Below are positions 8,625 to 17,531 of a DNA stretch of 46,085 bases, piece by piece. This DNA is from an uncultured Prochlorococcus sp. (GTDB lineage: Bacteria > Cyanobacteriota > Cyanobacteriia > PCC-6307 > Cyanobiaceae). Made by a program: the position numbers and the translations under genes. The stretch lies in NCBI GenBank assembly GCA_902526435.1, contig CABZLA010000008.1, positions 1 to 46,085 of the forward strand, given 5' to 3'. The first letter of the stretch is position 1; each line of letters starts with the position of its first letter. Below the pieces are notes generated by a model that searched no databases, was not told the origin of the DNA, and saw only the letters and a list, made by a program, of their open reading frames with translations.

Positions 8625-9848
8625 ATGGAAGAAATCTTAATCGAGTGTTCACCTGGGGTCTCTGGGGATATGTTATTGGGCGCTTTTTATGATTTGGGGG
8701 TACCAAAATATGAAATCGAAAAAACACTTGCATGTTTTGGATTAGAAAATTTATATTCTTTAAACTTCAGGGAATCTCAAAATTGTTCTATTCGAGGAAT
8801 AAAGGTTGATGTTGAGAAAGTTGATCAAAGTACTAAAAGAGATTGGAAAAGTATTAAAGATTTAATTCTTAAGGCTCAATTAGAAAAACAATTAAAAAAA
8901 AGAATTTATGAAGTTTTCGAGTCTTTAGCCATAGCAGAAGGAAGAGTTCATGGTATTAACCCAGAAGAAGTTCATTTTCATGAGATTGGTGCAATCGATT
9001 CTTTAGTAGATATTGTTGGAGTCTGTACCTCAATTGAATATTTAAAGCCAAAGAAGGTTTTTTGTAATGAACCAACATTAGGGAGAGGTTTTATTCAGGC
9101 TGATCATGGCAAACTATCAATACCATCACCTGCTGTAATTGAGTTGTTAAGAAAAAAAAATATTAAGGTGATCTCAAATTTTGATTCTATAGAGGGCGAA
9201 TTATCAACTCCAACGGGAATTGCCTTACTTTGTAATTTAGTTGAATCTTTCCAAATTCCTTATAAATATTCTATTGATTCCTATGGTGTAGGTCTTGGGA
9301 ATTTAAAACTTCCATGCCCAAATTTGGTCAGAGTTTTAAAAATTAATTCTAATGATGAGAATTTGATAGATCAAGAAATAAGTCCAAGATATGAGGAGAT
9401 TTGTGTTCAAGAGACATGGATTGATGATCAAACATCTGAAGAAATAGCTAATTTATTGGAGCTATTTAGAAAAGAAGGAGCATATGATGTTTCCTCACAG
9501 ACAATTAATATGAAAAAAAATCGAATAGGTTTTTCTCTCCAAGTTATCCTACCTATTGAAAAGCAAGAGTATTTTAGGAAATTGTGGTTTCAATACTCTA
9601 CTACTATAGGATTGAGAGAAAGAAAACAATCTAGGTGGGTTTTACTAAGAAGAAAGGGGGAGTGCTTAACAACTTTTGGCAAAGTTAAGTTTAAACAATC
9701 AATGAAACCTAATGGAACTATTTATATGAAACCAGAGAATGATGAAATTTTAAGATTACAAATTGAGAATAATAAAACAGCTGAAGAAGTAAGAAATATG
9801 ATTAGAGAATCATGCAAGGAATTTAAAGCTTTAGAAGATTGGAAATAA
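8625..9848 (+). CDS. larC: LarC-family nickel-pincer cofactor biosynthesis protein
   Basis: A 407-aa member of the LarC (DUF111) family. The family opening ECSPGVSGDMLLGAFYDLGV and the HFHEIGAIDSLVDIVG motif are present, as are the LSTPTGIALL segment and the ferredoxin-like C-terminal part (QETWIDDQTSEEIANLL). LarC inserts nickel into the pyridinium bis-thiocarboxylate precursor made by LarB and LarE to give the pincer cofactor of lactate racemase-type enzymes. Unlike lactobacilli, where LarC needs a programmed frameshift, this is one uninterrupted frame. No larA, larB or larE lies in the window. Confidence 0.88.
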   Translation: MEEILIECSPGVSGDMLLGAFYDLGVPKYEIEKTLACFGLENLYSLNFRESQNCSIRGIKVDVEKVDQSTKRDWKSIKDLILKAQLEKQLKKRIYEVFESLAIAEGRVHGINPEEVHFHEIGAIDSLVDIVGVCTSIEYLKPKKVFCNEPTLGRGFIQADHGKLSIPSPAVIELLRKKNIKVISNFDSIEGELSTPTGIALLCNLVESFQIPYKYSIDSYGVGLGNLKLPCPNLVRVLKINSNDENLIDQEISPRYEEICVQETWIDDQTSEEIANLLELFRKEGAYDVSSQTINMKKNRIGFSLQVILPIEKQEYFRKLWFQYSTTIGLRERKQSRWVLLRRKGECLTTFGKVKFKQSMKPNGTIYMKPENDEILRLQIENNKTAEEVRNMIRESCKEFKALEDWK

Positions 9849-9856
9849 GATTTAAT

Positions 9857-10801
9857 ATGCAAAAAATTTATTTTATAAATCATTTAAAGAATATTAACTT
9901 TGTAATCCTGAAGAAACTTTTTTTTCTTTTAAGCATATCTTATTTCTCTTTTTATTTTTTTAAAAATTTTGATCAAATTTCATTAAATATTGATTTTGCT
10001 AGTAATGGAAATTATATATTTTTATCATTTTTATTTTGTATATTTAGTATCTATTTCAATGCACTAGCTTGGAAAAATATAGTTGCTTGGTTTGGTAAAA
10101 CCAAGCTTAAAAAAAGTTTAATTTCCTTTTATGTTCTTACGAATATTCTTAAATATGCACCGGGAGGTGTTTGGCATTTCTTTGAAAGATATAACTTTCT
10201 AAAAGATATTAGTAATCCTCAATTAGCTTTTTATTCGACACTAATTGAGCCTTATTTTATGTTGTGTGCATCTTTTTTATTGGCTTCAGTTGGAATATTT
10301 TTTTCCCCATTTTATTTTTTATTACTCATACCCTTGATATTTCTGAATAGAAAATTAATTTTCTATATTTTGGAAAGGTTAGAAACCTTAAAAGGTAAAA
10401 CCATTAAATCTTTAAAAATTAAAAATGAAAAGTATCGATTTGAGGAAAGAATAAAAATAATTTCTTTCTTCCCTGCGAGAGCTTTTTTGATTGAGATTTT
10501 TTTTGTATTATCAAAATTTATTGGATTTATTATTTGCTTTTATATAGTTAATTTAGATAATCAATATAGTATTTTTTATTTATTGGTAATTTTTTGTTTG
10601 TCCTGGGCTATTGGATTAATAGTACCTACAGCCCCAGGAGGGGTAGGGGTATTTGAGGCTTGTTTTCTCTTTTTTTGTGGAAAAAATATTCCACACAATA
10701 TAATTTTTACAAGTTTAATTTATTTTAGATTGATATCTACCTCGGCAGATTTATTTTTGGGTCTTCCGTTCTTATTAAGAAAATTTTTAAAGAAAATTTA
10801 G
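9857..10801 (+). CDS. UPF0104/lysylphosphatidylglycerol-synthase-TM-like membrane protein
   Basis: About 314 aa with roughly 7-8 membrane segments and no soluble catalytic domain. Two hallmarks of the flippase-like UPF0104 family are visible: YAPGGVWHFFERY and PTAPGGVGVFEACF. Family members are thought to move or flip lipid-linked substrates; the substrate here is unknown. I start at the ATG at 9857, 8 bp after larC; a TTG at 9839 inside larC is also in frame. The 3' end overlaps the convergent ABC permease by 4 bp. Confidence 0.75.
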   Translation: MQKIYFINHLKNINFVILKKLFFLLSISYFSFYFFKNFDQISLNIDFASNGNYIFLSFLFCIFSIYFNALAWKNIVAWFGKTKLKKSLISFYVLTNILKYAPGGVWHFFERYNFLKDISNPQLAFYSTLIEPYFMLCASFLLASVGIFFSPFYFLLLIPLIFLNRKLIFYILERLETLKGKTIKSLKIKNEKYRFEERIKIISFFPARAFLIEIFFVLSKFIGFIICFYIVNLDNQYSIFYLLVIFCLSWAIGLIVPTAPGGVGVFEACFLFFCGKNIPHNIIFTSLIYFRLISTSADLFLGLPFLLRKFLKKI

Positions 10802-12393
10802 TTCTTTTTTTCTAAGCTTGGAATTAATGTACTTGATGCAATTAGCCCCAAGACTGTTATAAAAAATGCAGGTAATAAGGCTTCTGCCATTCGCTCATCT
10901 CCAGCATATTGATATATCCTTACAGATAAAGTATCAAAGTCGAAAGGTCTAAGAAGAAATGTAATTGGTAATTCCTTAATGGTGTCTACAAATACTAAAA
11001 GTGATCCAACAAAGATTGGACCTTTTAATAGTGGAATATGTATCTTCTTGATAACACCAAACCAATTAGAGCCTAGTCCCTGTGCCGCCTCATCAAGGGT
11101 TGGAGATATTCTTTCAAATCCAGAGTCAAGAGAACCTTTTGAAATAGTTAAAAATCGAACTACATAACCCCAGATCAAAAGGAATATAGCAAAAAAATAG
11201 AACTTTGAATTGAAAATAGTTATTAATGATATAGCTAATACAGTTCCAGGGATTGCATATCCAATTCCCGCTGGGAATGTTATTAATCTCATAAGTAAAT
11301 TCTTATTCTGACGATTAGATAGCGTTAATATTAAAGAGAAAATTAATGCTACTACTGCAGCAATTATTCCAAGGCTAATAGTTCTAAAAGTAAGAGATAT
11401 TAATTCTGTTGTGAATCCTTTTTTTAACTGATCAATATTTAATAGAAACCAAGAAAATGGAATTCCAATAGCAAATAATGGTGGTAATGAAGTAAATAAA
11501 TATGCTATGTAAGACCTATTTCCTTTTAACTTAAATCCTAGAGAACTTAATGATGCAGGATTTTCACTCCAACGCTTTGACTTCCTTCTTGAAAGTTTTT
11601 CAAACAAAATTAAAGTAAAAACTATTATTAAAGCAACTAATGATAATCCAATAGCGCTCTGTGGATTACCTTCAATGATCCAATTTTCAGTAATACCTTT
11701 AGAAATACTTGGAATATTTAATAGCTCAACTGTCCCTAAATCATTCATAACTTCCATACACATAAGGCTTATTCCAGTTATTAATGCTGGGAAAGCCATT
11801 GGAAGAGCAATTTTAAAAAAGCTGCCCCATGGTCCAACCCCTAATCCTCTACTAGCACTAATTTGATTAACTCCAAATTTATTAAAACTTTCGTTAGCAA
11901 GTAAGAAAACATAAGGGTAAGTAGTAATTGAGAGTATAAGAACTCCCCACCATAAACCACTTATTTGGTAACCTAAAATACTTCCTAAATCCTGTAATAC
12001 TGCAGTTAACAAATATGCTGGAGTTGCTAGTGGAATTAGTTGAAAAATACGGAGAGTTTTCCTTAATCTAAATTCGCAATTTGATAGTAACCAGCCATTT
12101 AAGGTCCCTAATCCACCTCCTAAAAAACTAGTAAGTATTAAAAGTTTTAATGTGCCAAGTATTTCATCTCTTCCAGAAATACCTAAAGAAAAATTACCAC
12201 CTAAAATAAAATATATTCCTTCAATTAAGAAATTAAAAATCGGTATTATAAGTGTAAATGCAACTATTAAAGAAGCAATATTTAAAGGCTTGAAATCTGA
12301 TAATAAATTCTTTGTTTGTTTAATAAAAATTTTTCTAATATTAAATAGTACTTTATTATGCTTCTTCTCTATAACTAAATCTACAACAATCAA
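10798..12393 (-). CDS. iron(III)-type ABC transporter permease (FutB/FbpB-like)
   Basis: A 531-aa inner-membrane permease made of two fused six-TM halves, as in FbpB/FutB iron transporters. Each half has an EAA-type ATPase-contact loop: SASRGLGVGPWGSFF in the first and DEAAQGLGSNWFG in the second. The start is TTG at 12393, overlapping the 3' end of the CobW-family gene by 38 bp. I find no ATG before the first membrane segment, so translation probably depends on coupling to the gene ahead. The binding protein and ATPase are not in the window. Iron is the likely substrate by family; thiamine or another ligand is not excluded. Confidence 0.85.
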   Translation of the reverse strand: MIVVDLVIEKKHNKVLFNIRKIFIKQTKNLLSDFKPLNIASLIVAFTLIIPIFNFLIEGIYFILGGNFSLGISGRDEILGTLKLLILTSFLGGGLGTLNGWLLSNCEFRLRKTLRIFQLIPLATPAYLLTAVLQDLGSILGYQISGLWWGVLILSITTYPYVFLLANESFNKFGVNQISASRGLGVGPWGSFFKIALPMAFPALITGISLMCMEVMNDLGTVELLNIPSISKGITENWIIEGNPQSAIGLSLVALIIVFTLILFEKLSRRKSKRWSENPASLSSLGFKLKGNRSYIAYLFTSLPPLFAIGIPFSWFLLNIDQLKKGFTTELISLTFRTISLGIIAAVVALIFSLILTLSNRQNKNLLMRLITFPAGIGYAIPGTVLAISLITIFNSKFYFFAIFLLIWGYVVRFLTISKGSLDSGFERISPTLDEAAQGLGSNWFGVIKKIHIPLLKGPIFVGSLLVFVDTIKELPITFLLRPFDFDTLSVRIYQYAGDERMAEALLPAFFITVLGLIASSTLIPSLEKKN

Positions 12394-13387
12394 GCTGATT
12401 CTTAATAGTTTGATGATCTAAATCTTTTCCTATTAGAACAATTTTATTTGATTTTTCATTTTCCCATTCACAGTCATCAAGAGAAAAACGTTTACCAGAT
12501 AAATGAAAAATATGTTTTCTTTCGCTTTCCTTAAACCATAAAATGCCTTTAGCTCTAAATACATTTTGTGAGATTTGATTATCTAAGAAGTTTTGAAACC
12601 TCCTTAAAGAAAATGGTTCATTCGTCTCAAAAGAAATAGATGTAAATCCTTCTATATTATTTGTTAAATCATGAGAATGGGAAGAGTGATCATGAGAATG
12701 GGAAGAGTGATCATGAGAATGGGAAGAGTGATCATGAGAATCTTGATTCCTTATCATCTTCTCTTTAAATTGAAAAGTATCTGTTTCGAAAAGTCCCACA
12801 CTCATTATTGTTTGCAAACCAACTTCACTATTAATCGATCTCAAAATTCTTGGTTCTTTTTTTATACCATTAATATGGCGTTCTATTTTTTTTAAATGTG
12901 TATCAGTTACTAAATCACATTTATTTAGTAATAAAATATCACCATATAAAATTTGTGAGTAGGCAACACTAGAGATTTTTAAATCAAAATCAAAGTTATC
13001 TGCATCAATAATAGTAATAATCGAATCTAATCTTACTTTTTCTCTAAGATCACCCCCGGCAAAAGTCATTGCCACAGGTAGTGGATCTGCAAGTCCAGTA
13101 GTCTCAACAATTAAATAATCTATTTTTTCAGGTCTATCTAATATCTTAGAAACAGTTTTTAATAATTCTCCGTTTATTGTGCAACAAATACATCCGTTAT
13201 TTAATTCGATCATATCTTCGGCAGTTTTTATAATTAATTCGTTATCAATACCTATCTCTCCAAATTCATTAACTAAAACAGCCGTTTTAATACCAACTTG
13301 ATTTTTTAAAATGTGATTTAAAAGTGTAGTTTTTCCTGAACCCAAAAATCCACTAATGATAGTAATAGGGAGTAAATTTTCAGCCAT
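12356..13387 (-). CDS. CobW/COG0523-family metal-chaperone GTPase with His-rich linker
   Basis: A 343-aa G3E GTPase. Walker A GFLGSGKTT lies at residues 13-21, the metal-binding CICC (CxCC) at 66-69, the nucleotide-specificity motif NKCD at 155-158, and a separate C-terminal CobW domain from about 250. Between the domains, residues 216-240 are a His/Asp/Ser repeat built on HDHSSHS, able to bind zinc or another transition metal. The family includes zinc, cobalt and nickel chaperones. Its position before an iron-type permease and after a pterin dehydratase gene suggests a metal-homeostasis role, but the metal cannot be read from sequence. Confidence 0.92.
   Translation of the reverse strand: MAENLLPITIISGFLGSGKTTLLNHILKNQVGIKTAVLVNEFGEIGIDNELIIKTAEDMIELNNGCICCTINGELLKTVSKILDRPEKIDYLIVETTGLADPLPVAMTFAGGDLREKVRLDSIITIIDADNFDFDLKISSVAYSQILYGDILLLNKCDLVTDTHLKKIERHINGIKKEPRILRSINSEVGLQTIMSVGLFETDTFQFKEKMIRNQDSHDHSSHSHDHSSHSHDHSSHSHDLTNNIEGFTSISFETNEPFSLRRFQNFLDNQISQNVFRAKGILWFKESERKHIFHLSGKRFSLDDCEWENEKSNKIVLIGKDLDHQTIKNQLDCCRFSYREEA
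12668..12741. repeat. 21-bp tandem repeat encoding the His-rich linker of the CobW protein
   Basis: The 21-bp unit atgagaatgggaagagtgat+c occurs three times without a mismatch at 12671-12691, 12692-12712 and 12713-12733. Partial copies on both sides extend the period to 74 bp. On the minus strand each unit encodes seven residues (HDHSSHS register). Identity at synonymous positions indicates recent duplication by slippage, so copy number may vary between strains. Confidence 0.95.
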
Positions 13388-13431
13388 TTTGAAGTTTATT
13401 TTGAAACTTATATAATTTCATGAATTGTAAA

Positions 13432-13722
13432 TTATTTTTCGAAAATATCATTAATTTCTGAGGCGATTGTTTGATCTAAATTAGTAATACCGCCTAAATC
13501 ATGAGTACTTAGTTTAATTATTACTTTTGAATAGACATTTTCCCAATTAGGATGATGGTTATGTTTCTCGCAAATTAAAGCAATCTTTGTCATAAAGGAA
13601 AAGGCTTCTATAAAATTACTAAAATTAAATTTTCTTTCAATATGATTTGTCATAATTTTCCATCCTCCTATTTTTGCAGATAGTTCTTCTAATTCCTCAT
13701 TTTCTAAAAGGTATGGTTTCAT
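13432..13722 (-). CDS. pterin-4a-carbinolamine dehydratase
   Basis: A 96-aa DCoH/PhhB-fold protein. The active-site signature EKHNHHPNWENVYSKV is intact, followed by LSTHDLGGIT. It dehydrates 4a-hydroxytetrahydropterin made by pterin-dependent hydroxylases. The complete catalytic signature distinguishes it from the carboxysomal PCD-like Rubisco factor. No aromatic amino-acid hydroxylase lies nearby, so the physiological substrate is open. It starts 6 bp after the YjbQ gene stop, so the two are probably co-transcribed, with the CobW gene following after 44 bp. Confidence 0.9.
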   Translation of the reverse strand: MKPYLLENEELEELSAKIGGWKIMTNHIERKFNFSNFIEAFSFMTKIALICEKHNHHPNWENVYSKVIIKLSTHDLGGITNLDQTIASEINDIFEK

Positions 13723-13728
13723 AACTAT

Positions 13729-14214
13729 TTATTGTGATTGTTTACTATTATATAAACTTGATTTTTTTTCCCCAATAATATGAACACTTATACTTCTTTT
13801 TTTTGTACTAAATCGATGTTCCCATAAATAAATTGCTTGCCAAGTGCCAAGTATGAGTCTCCCTTTTTGAAAGCTTAAAGACAAATTAGTATTTGTTAAA
13901 GCAGTTTTAATATGAGCTGGCATATCGTCTTCTCCTTCTTGAAAATGTTCATAATATATCTCCTCTCTTTCTTTTGATAACGAGGTATAACAGTTGTGAG
14001 GAACTATAGATTTAATGTACTTTTCTAGATCTTTAAGAACATTTGGATCTGCATTTTCATTAATAGTCAAACTACAACTTGTGTGTAGTGAGGTTAAGCA
14101 AAAAATTCCTGAATCAAAATTACTTTTTTGTATGAATAAATTTAAATCATCAGTAATATCAGTGAACCCCTCCCCGTTGGTTAAAAAGTTTAATTTTGAG
14201 AAAATTTGTTCCAT
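13729..14214 (-). CDS. YjbQ family protein (UPF0047)
   Basis: A 161-aa protein of the YjbQ/UPF0047 family. Diagnostic segments are FCLTSLHTSCSLTINENADP, where conserved Cys/His/Asn residues cluster, PAHIKTALTNTNLSL, and LGTWQAIYLWEHR. E. coli YjbQ has weak thiamine-phosphate synthase activity, hence the common label, but the true role is unsettled. It has an ATG start and leads a minus-strand run with pterin dehydratase, CobW and the ABC permease. Confidence 0.9.
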   Translation of the reverse strand: MEQIFSKLNFLTNGEGFTDITDDLNLFIQKSNFDSGIFCLTSLHTSCSLTINENADPNVLKDLEKYIKSIVPHNCYTSLSKEREEIYYEHFQEGEDDMPAHIKTALTNTNLSLSFQKGRLILGTWQAIYLWEHRFSTKKRSISVHIIGEKKSSLYNSKQSQ

Positions 14215-14225
14215 AAATATTTAAA

Positions 14226-14281
14226 GTCCTAATAAGCAATATCCTATTATGAATATAGTTTGAAAAATTTATGCTTAGGAC
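14226..14281. promoter_or_regulatory. inverted repeat in the divergent YjbQ / M32 carboxypeptidase gap
   Basis: GTCCTAATAAGCA (14226-14238) matches the reverse complement of TGCTTAGGAC (14272-14281) except for a 3-nt TAA insertion, giving about 10 base pairs. It begins 12 bp from the yjbQ-type start and lies within the 110-bp divergent promoter region. A shorter stem, gacaa/ttgtc, follows at 14279-14293. It could be an operator or a leader hairpin. Confidence 0.4.
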
Positions 14282-14324
14282 AATATTTTTGTCTTAAAAT
14301 AATAGATAATTAAGTTAAATATTA

Positions 14325-15830
14325 TTGTCTGAAAAAGAATGGAATAAGCTTGGAGCTTATTTAAAAGAAACTCAAATATTAGGCTCAATACAGAGTACTC
14401 TTTATTGGGATCAAAATACAGGTATGCCCAAGAAAGGAGCGTCTTGGAGATCTGAACAACTTACGTATATCGCAAAAATACTGCATCAAAGAAATTCCTC
14501 TGAAGAGTTTTCAGATTTAATTAAAGCCGCTCAGGATGAGTTTAGAGGTGGCTTAGAGAAATCATTAGATCAAGAAATTATTCGAAGTAAAAAAAGAAAC
14601 CTTGAATTATTAATCAAGGAATTTAATAGGCAAAAAAATTTAGATCCTAAACTAGTTGAAGCACTTGCTAAAGCTAAATCAAAAGGTTATGAAAGTTGGC
14701 AAGAAGCCAAAAGAAAATCCGATTTTGAGATTTTCTTACCAATTTTTAAAAATTTGATCGAATTACGTATCGAAGAGACAAAACAAATATCAGATAAATA
14801 CACACCCTGGGAAACTTTAGCTCAGCCTTTTGAGCCGGATTTAACTCTGGAGTGGTTAAACAAAATTTTCCAGCCACTTAAAGAAACTATTCCATCTCTA
14901 ATAAGTGATCTCAATAAATCAGAAAAGTACCACTGGGATTTAAGTCCAAAATCTCAGCAGAATTTATGTTCTAAATTACTTGATGAGTTTGGGAGAGATG
15001 AAGATCTAGTAGTTGTAGCAAAATCTCCTCATCCTTTTTCTATTACTATAGGCCCAGATGACTATAGGATTACTACTAGAGTTGTAGAAGGGGAACCCTT
15101 ATCAAGTTTTCTAGCTACTGCGCATGAGTGGGGACATTCGATTTATGAGCAGGGTTTGCCGTCTCAGAGTCATCAATGGTTTGCGTGGCCTTTGGGTCAA
15201 GCAACATCAATGGGTGTTCATGAAAGCCAATCTTTATTTTGGGAAAATAGGATAGTTAAATCAAAATCTTTTTCTAAAAGATTTTTCAAACATTTTGTTT
15301 CTGAAGGTTGTTCTTTAAATAACCATTTAGAACTTTGGAAATCTATTAACCATTTGAAAGCAGGTTTAAATAGAGTTGAGGCAGATGAATTAAGCTATGG
15401 GTTGCATATTTTAATAAGAACTGAACTTGAAATAGATTTAATTGAAGGAGGTCTAGAAGCGAAAGATGTTCCATCAGAATGGAACAAAAGATATAAGGAA
15501 CTTTTAGGAATTAGACCATCTAATGATGCTGAGGGTTGTTTGCAAGATGTTCATTGGAGTGAAGGTGCATTTGGATATTTCCCTTCGTACTTATTAGGTC
15601 ATCTTATAAGTGCACAAATCTCTTCGCAAATGGAAAAGGAAATAGGATTAATTGATAATTTAGTTGAAGATGGAGAATATGAAAAAATAATTTTATGGTT
15701 AAAAAATAATATTCACAACTATGGAAGATCTGTTAACTCTATGAAACTAGTGAGAAATGTCACTGGCGAAGAACTAACATCAAAGTACTTTGTTAATCAT
15801 TTGAGATCGAAAATAAAAGATTTCTGCTAA
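14325..15830 (+). CDS. M32 family (Taq-type) metallocarboxypeptidase
   Basis: A 501-aa zinc carboxypeptidase of full family length. The zinc motif HEWGH lies at residues 267-271 in ATAHEWGHSIYEQGLP. Downstream GVHESQSLFWENRI carries the third ligand Glu and the family's ESQS signature, and GLHILIRTELEIDL is also conserved. It trims C-terminal residues from peptides, probably in cytoplasmic protein turnover. The start is TTG at 14325, immediately before EKEWNKLGAYLKE, which resembles family N-termini. Confidence 0.94.
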   Translation: MSEKEWNKLGAYLKETQILGSIQSTLYWDQNTGMPKKGASWRSEQLTYIAKILHQRNSSEEFSDLIKAAQDEFRGGLEKSLDQEIIRSKKRNLELLIKEFNRQKNLDPKLVEALAKAKSKGYESWQEAKRKSDFEIFLPIFKNLIELRIEETKQISDKYTPWETLAQPFEPDLTLEWLNKIFQPLKETIPSLISDLNKSEKYHWDLSPKSQQNLCSKLLDEFGRDEDLVVVAKSPHPFSITIGPDDYRITTRVVEGEPLSSFLATAHEWGHSIYEQGLPSQSHQWFAWPLGQATSMGVHESQSLFWENRIVKSKSFSKRFFKHFVSEGCSLNNHLELWKSINHLKAGLNRVEADELSYGLHILIRTELEIDLIEGGLEAKDVPSEWNKRYKELLGIRPSNDAEGCLQDVHWSEGAFGYFPSYLLGHLISAQISSQMEKEIGLIDNLVEDGEYEKIILWLKNNIHNYGRSVNSMKLVRNVTGEELTSKYFVNHLRSKIKDFC

Positions 15831-15892
15831 AAATTTACGTTTTAGAATTTGATTGAGTGTGAGGATGTAGGATAAATAAAAATAATTTTTTG

Positions 15893-16480
15893 ATGGCAAA
15901 CCTTAATCAACCCCCAAGTAGAGTTACCCCAAATTTATTGCATATTTTAGATGCTTTTACAGACAATACTAAATTAATCGTTAATACAATTGTTGAGTTA
16001 AATTCTAATACTATAAATAAGTATGAGTTAATTACTGAAACGGGACATTTGAAACTTGATAGAGTTGGTTATTCATCACTAGCATACCCTTTTGCTTATG
16101 GATGTATTCCAAGAACTTGGGATGAGGATGGTGATCCTCTTGATATTGAAATAGTTGGTGTTACAGAACCACTAGTGCCAGGTTCAATAGTAGAGTCAAG
16201 GATAATTGGAGTGATGAAATTTGATGATGGAGGAGAAGTTGATGACAAAGTAATTGCTGTCCTATCAGATGATAAGAGAATGGATCATATTAATACTTTT
16301 GAGGATCTTGGGGAACATTGGCTTAATGAGACCAAGTATTATTGGGAACATTATAAAGATCTAAAAAAACCAGGGACATGTACTGTTAATGGCTTTTATG
16401 GAATTGAAGAAACTGTAAAAGTAATTCAAGATTGTGAATCTAGATACCAAAAAGAAATTGAACCTAAATTAGTTGATTAA
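15893..16480 (+). CDS. ppa: inorganic pyrophosphatase, family I, catalytically complete
   Basis: Hydrolyses PPi to drive biosynthesis. Catalytic positions look intact: KYEL, LKLDRVG (Arg), YPFAYGCIP (two Tyr), DGDPLDIE with all three aspartates (D79, D81, D84), the DDGGEVDDK metal loop, and EHYKDLK with the phosphate-binding Tyr-Lys pair. I start at the ATG at 15893; a TTG one codon upstream is also in frame. This is one of two family-I pyrophosphatases in the window. It is the more divergent overall but has the complete active site. It is convergent with hemC, 7 bp apart. Confidence 0.93.
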   Translation: MANLNQPPSRVTPNLLHILDAFTDNTKLIVNTIVELNSNTINKYELITETGHLKLDRVGYSSLAYPFAYGCIPRTWDEDGDPLDIEIVGVTEPLVPGSIVESRIIGVMKFDDGGEVDDKVIAVLSDDKRMDHINTFEDLGEHWLNETKYYWEHYKDLKKPGTCTVNGFYGIEETVKVIQDCESRYQKEIEPKLVD

Positions 16481-16487
16481 CAAAATA

Positions 16488-17438
16488 TTACTTCTGTCTA
16501 AATTGTTCAAATATTTCCGAAAGAATTTTATCAGCCCCCTGAAGTTTTAGCTTTTCAGCTAATTTCTTACCAACTTCCTCTGGATATTTAATATTTCCTA
16601 TCGATTCATCTTTAATAAGTCTTTTCCCATCAATAGACGCGACCATTCCTATTAGGGCTATTTCATCATTTTGAATACTACTATTAACTCCTATAGGAAC
16701 TTGACATCCCCCTTCAAGTTCTCTTAAAAAAGATCTTTCTGCTAAACATCTTTGGCTGGAGACCTTATCTTCTAGGACACTTATAATTTTAAGAACATCT
16801 TTATCATCAGATTTACATTCAATTCCTAAAGCACCTTGGCCAACGGCATAAAGGGAAATCTCATTTGGAATAATTTGGTGAATTCTTGATTCAAATCCTA
16901 ATCTTTTTAAACCCGCTGCAGCCAGAATAATACAGTCGAATTCTCCTGAATCTAGTTTTTCTATTCTTGTAATAACGTTCCCCCTAATATCTTTGAAGTC
17001 AAGATGCGGAAATTTAAATCTTAATTGAGCAAGTCTCCTTAAGGAACTTGTTCCAACGATTGAACCTGGAGGTAAACTTTCTAATTGATAAATTTTATTT
17101 TTTTCGTTAACTACTAAAGCATCTGAAGGATCTTCTCTTTTTGTAATACATCCTAATGTAAGTCCATCAGGTAAATTAGTGGGCAAATCTTTCAAGGAAT
17201 GCACTGCAATATCTGCATGTCCCACAAGCATTTGAGCTTCTAGTTCTTTTGTGAAAAGTCCCTTATCTCCTATTTTGGCTAAGGCGACATCAAGAATTTT
17301 ATCACCTTGAGTTGCCATGGCCTCTATCGATACCTCCAAATCAGGAATATTTTTTTCTAGTTGCTCTTTAACCCATAATGTTTGAACCATAGCTAATTTA
17401 CTTCTTCTACTAGCTATCTTTAATTTAAATTTAGTCAT
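16488..17438 (-). CDS. hemC: hydroxymethylbilane synthase (porphobilinogen deaminase)
   Basis: Condenses four porphobilinogens into hydroxymethylbilane in tetrapyrrole synthesis. Recognisable elements are [31 protein letters not shown], the substrate loop [32 protein letters not shown], and the dipyrromethane-attachment cysteine in [11 protein letters not shown]. Length 316 aa is normal. It lies 93 bp downstream of rpoD on the same strand and may share its transcript. Confidence 0.97.
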   Translation of the reverse strand: MTKFKLKIASRRSKLAMVQTLWVKEQLEKNIPDLEVSIEAMATQGDKILDVALAKIGDKGLFTKELEAQMLVGHADIAVHSLKDLPTNLPDGLTLGCITKREDPSDALVVNEKNKIYQLESLPPGSIVGTSSLRRLAQLRFKFPHLDFKDIRGNVITRIEKLDSGEFDCIILAAAGLKRLGFESRIHQIIPNEISLYAVGQGALGIECKSDDKDVLKIISVLEDKVSSQRCLAERSFLRELEGGCQVPIGVNSSIQNDEIALIGMVASIDGKRLIKDESIGNIKYPEEVGKKLAEKLKLQGADKILSEIFEQFRQK

Positions 17439-17531
17439 TAAATATTTATTTGATTAGTTTAAGATAAAGTCGCTTTATTTTAAACTAATAGTCGCTAACT
17501 TTTTAAAGCTGAAAAATTATATTTAACTTTT

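Noticed and set aside
8625..9848. Programmed frameshift in larC
   Set aside because: The gene is one continuous frame covering both N- and C-terminal parts.
12668..12741. Possible CRISPR-like or intergenic repeat array
   Set aside because: The copies are contiguous with no spacers, in frame, and inside a coding region.
12671..12895. Plus-strand frame beginning with a repeated MRMGRVI peptide
   Set aside because: It is only the reverse reading of the 21-bp repeats that encode the CobW His-rich linker.
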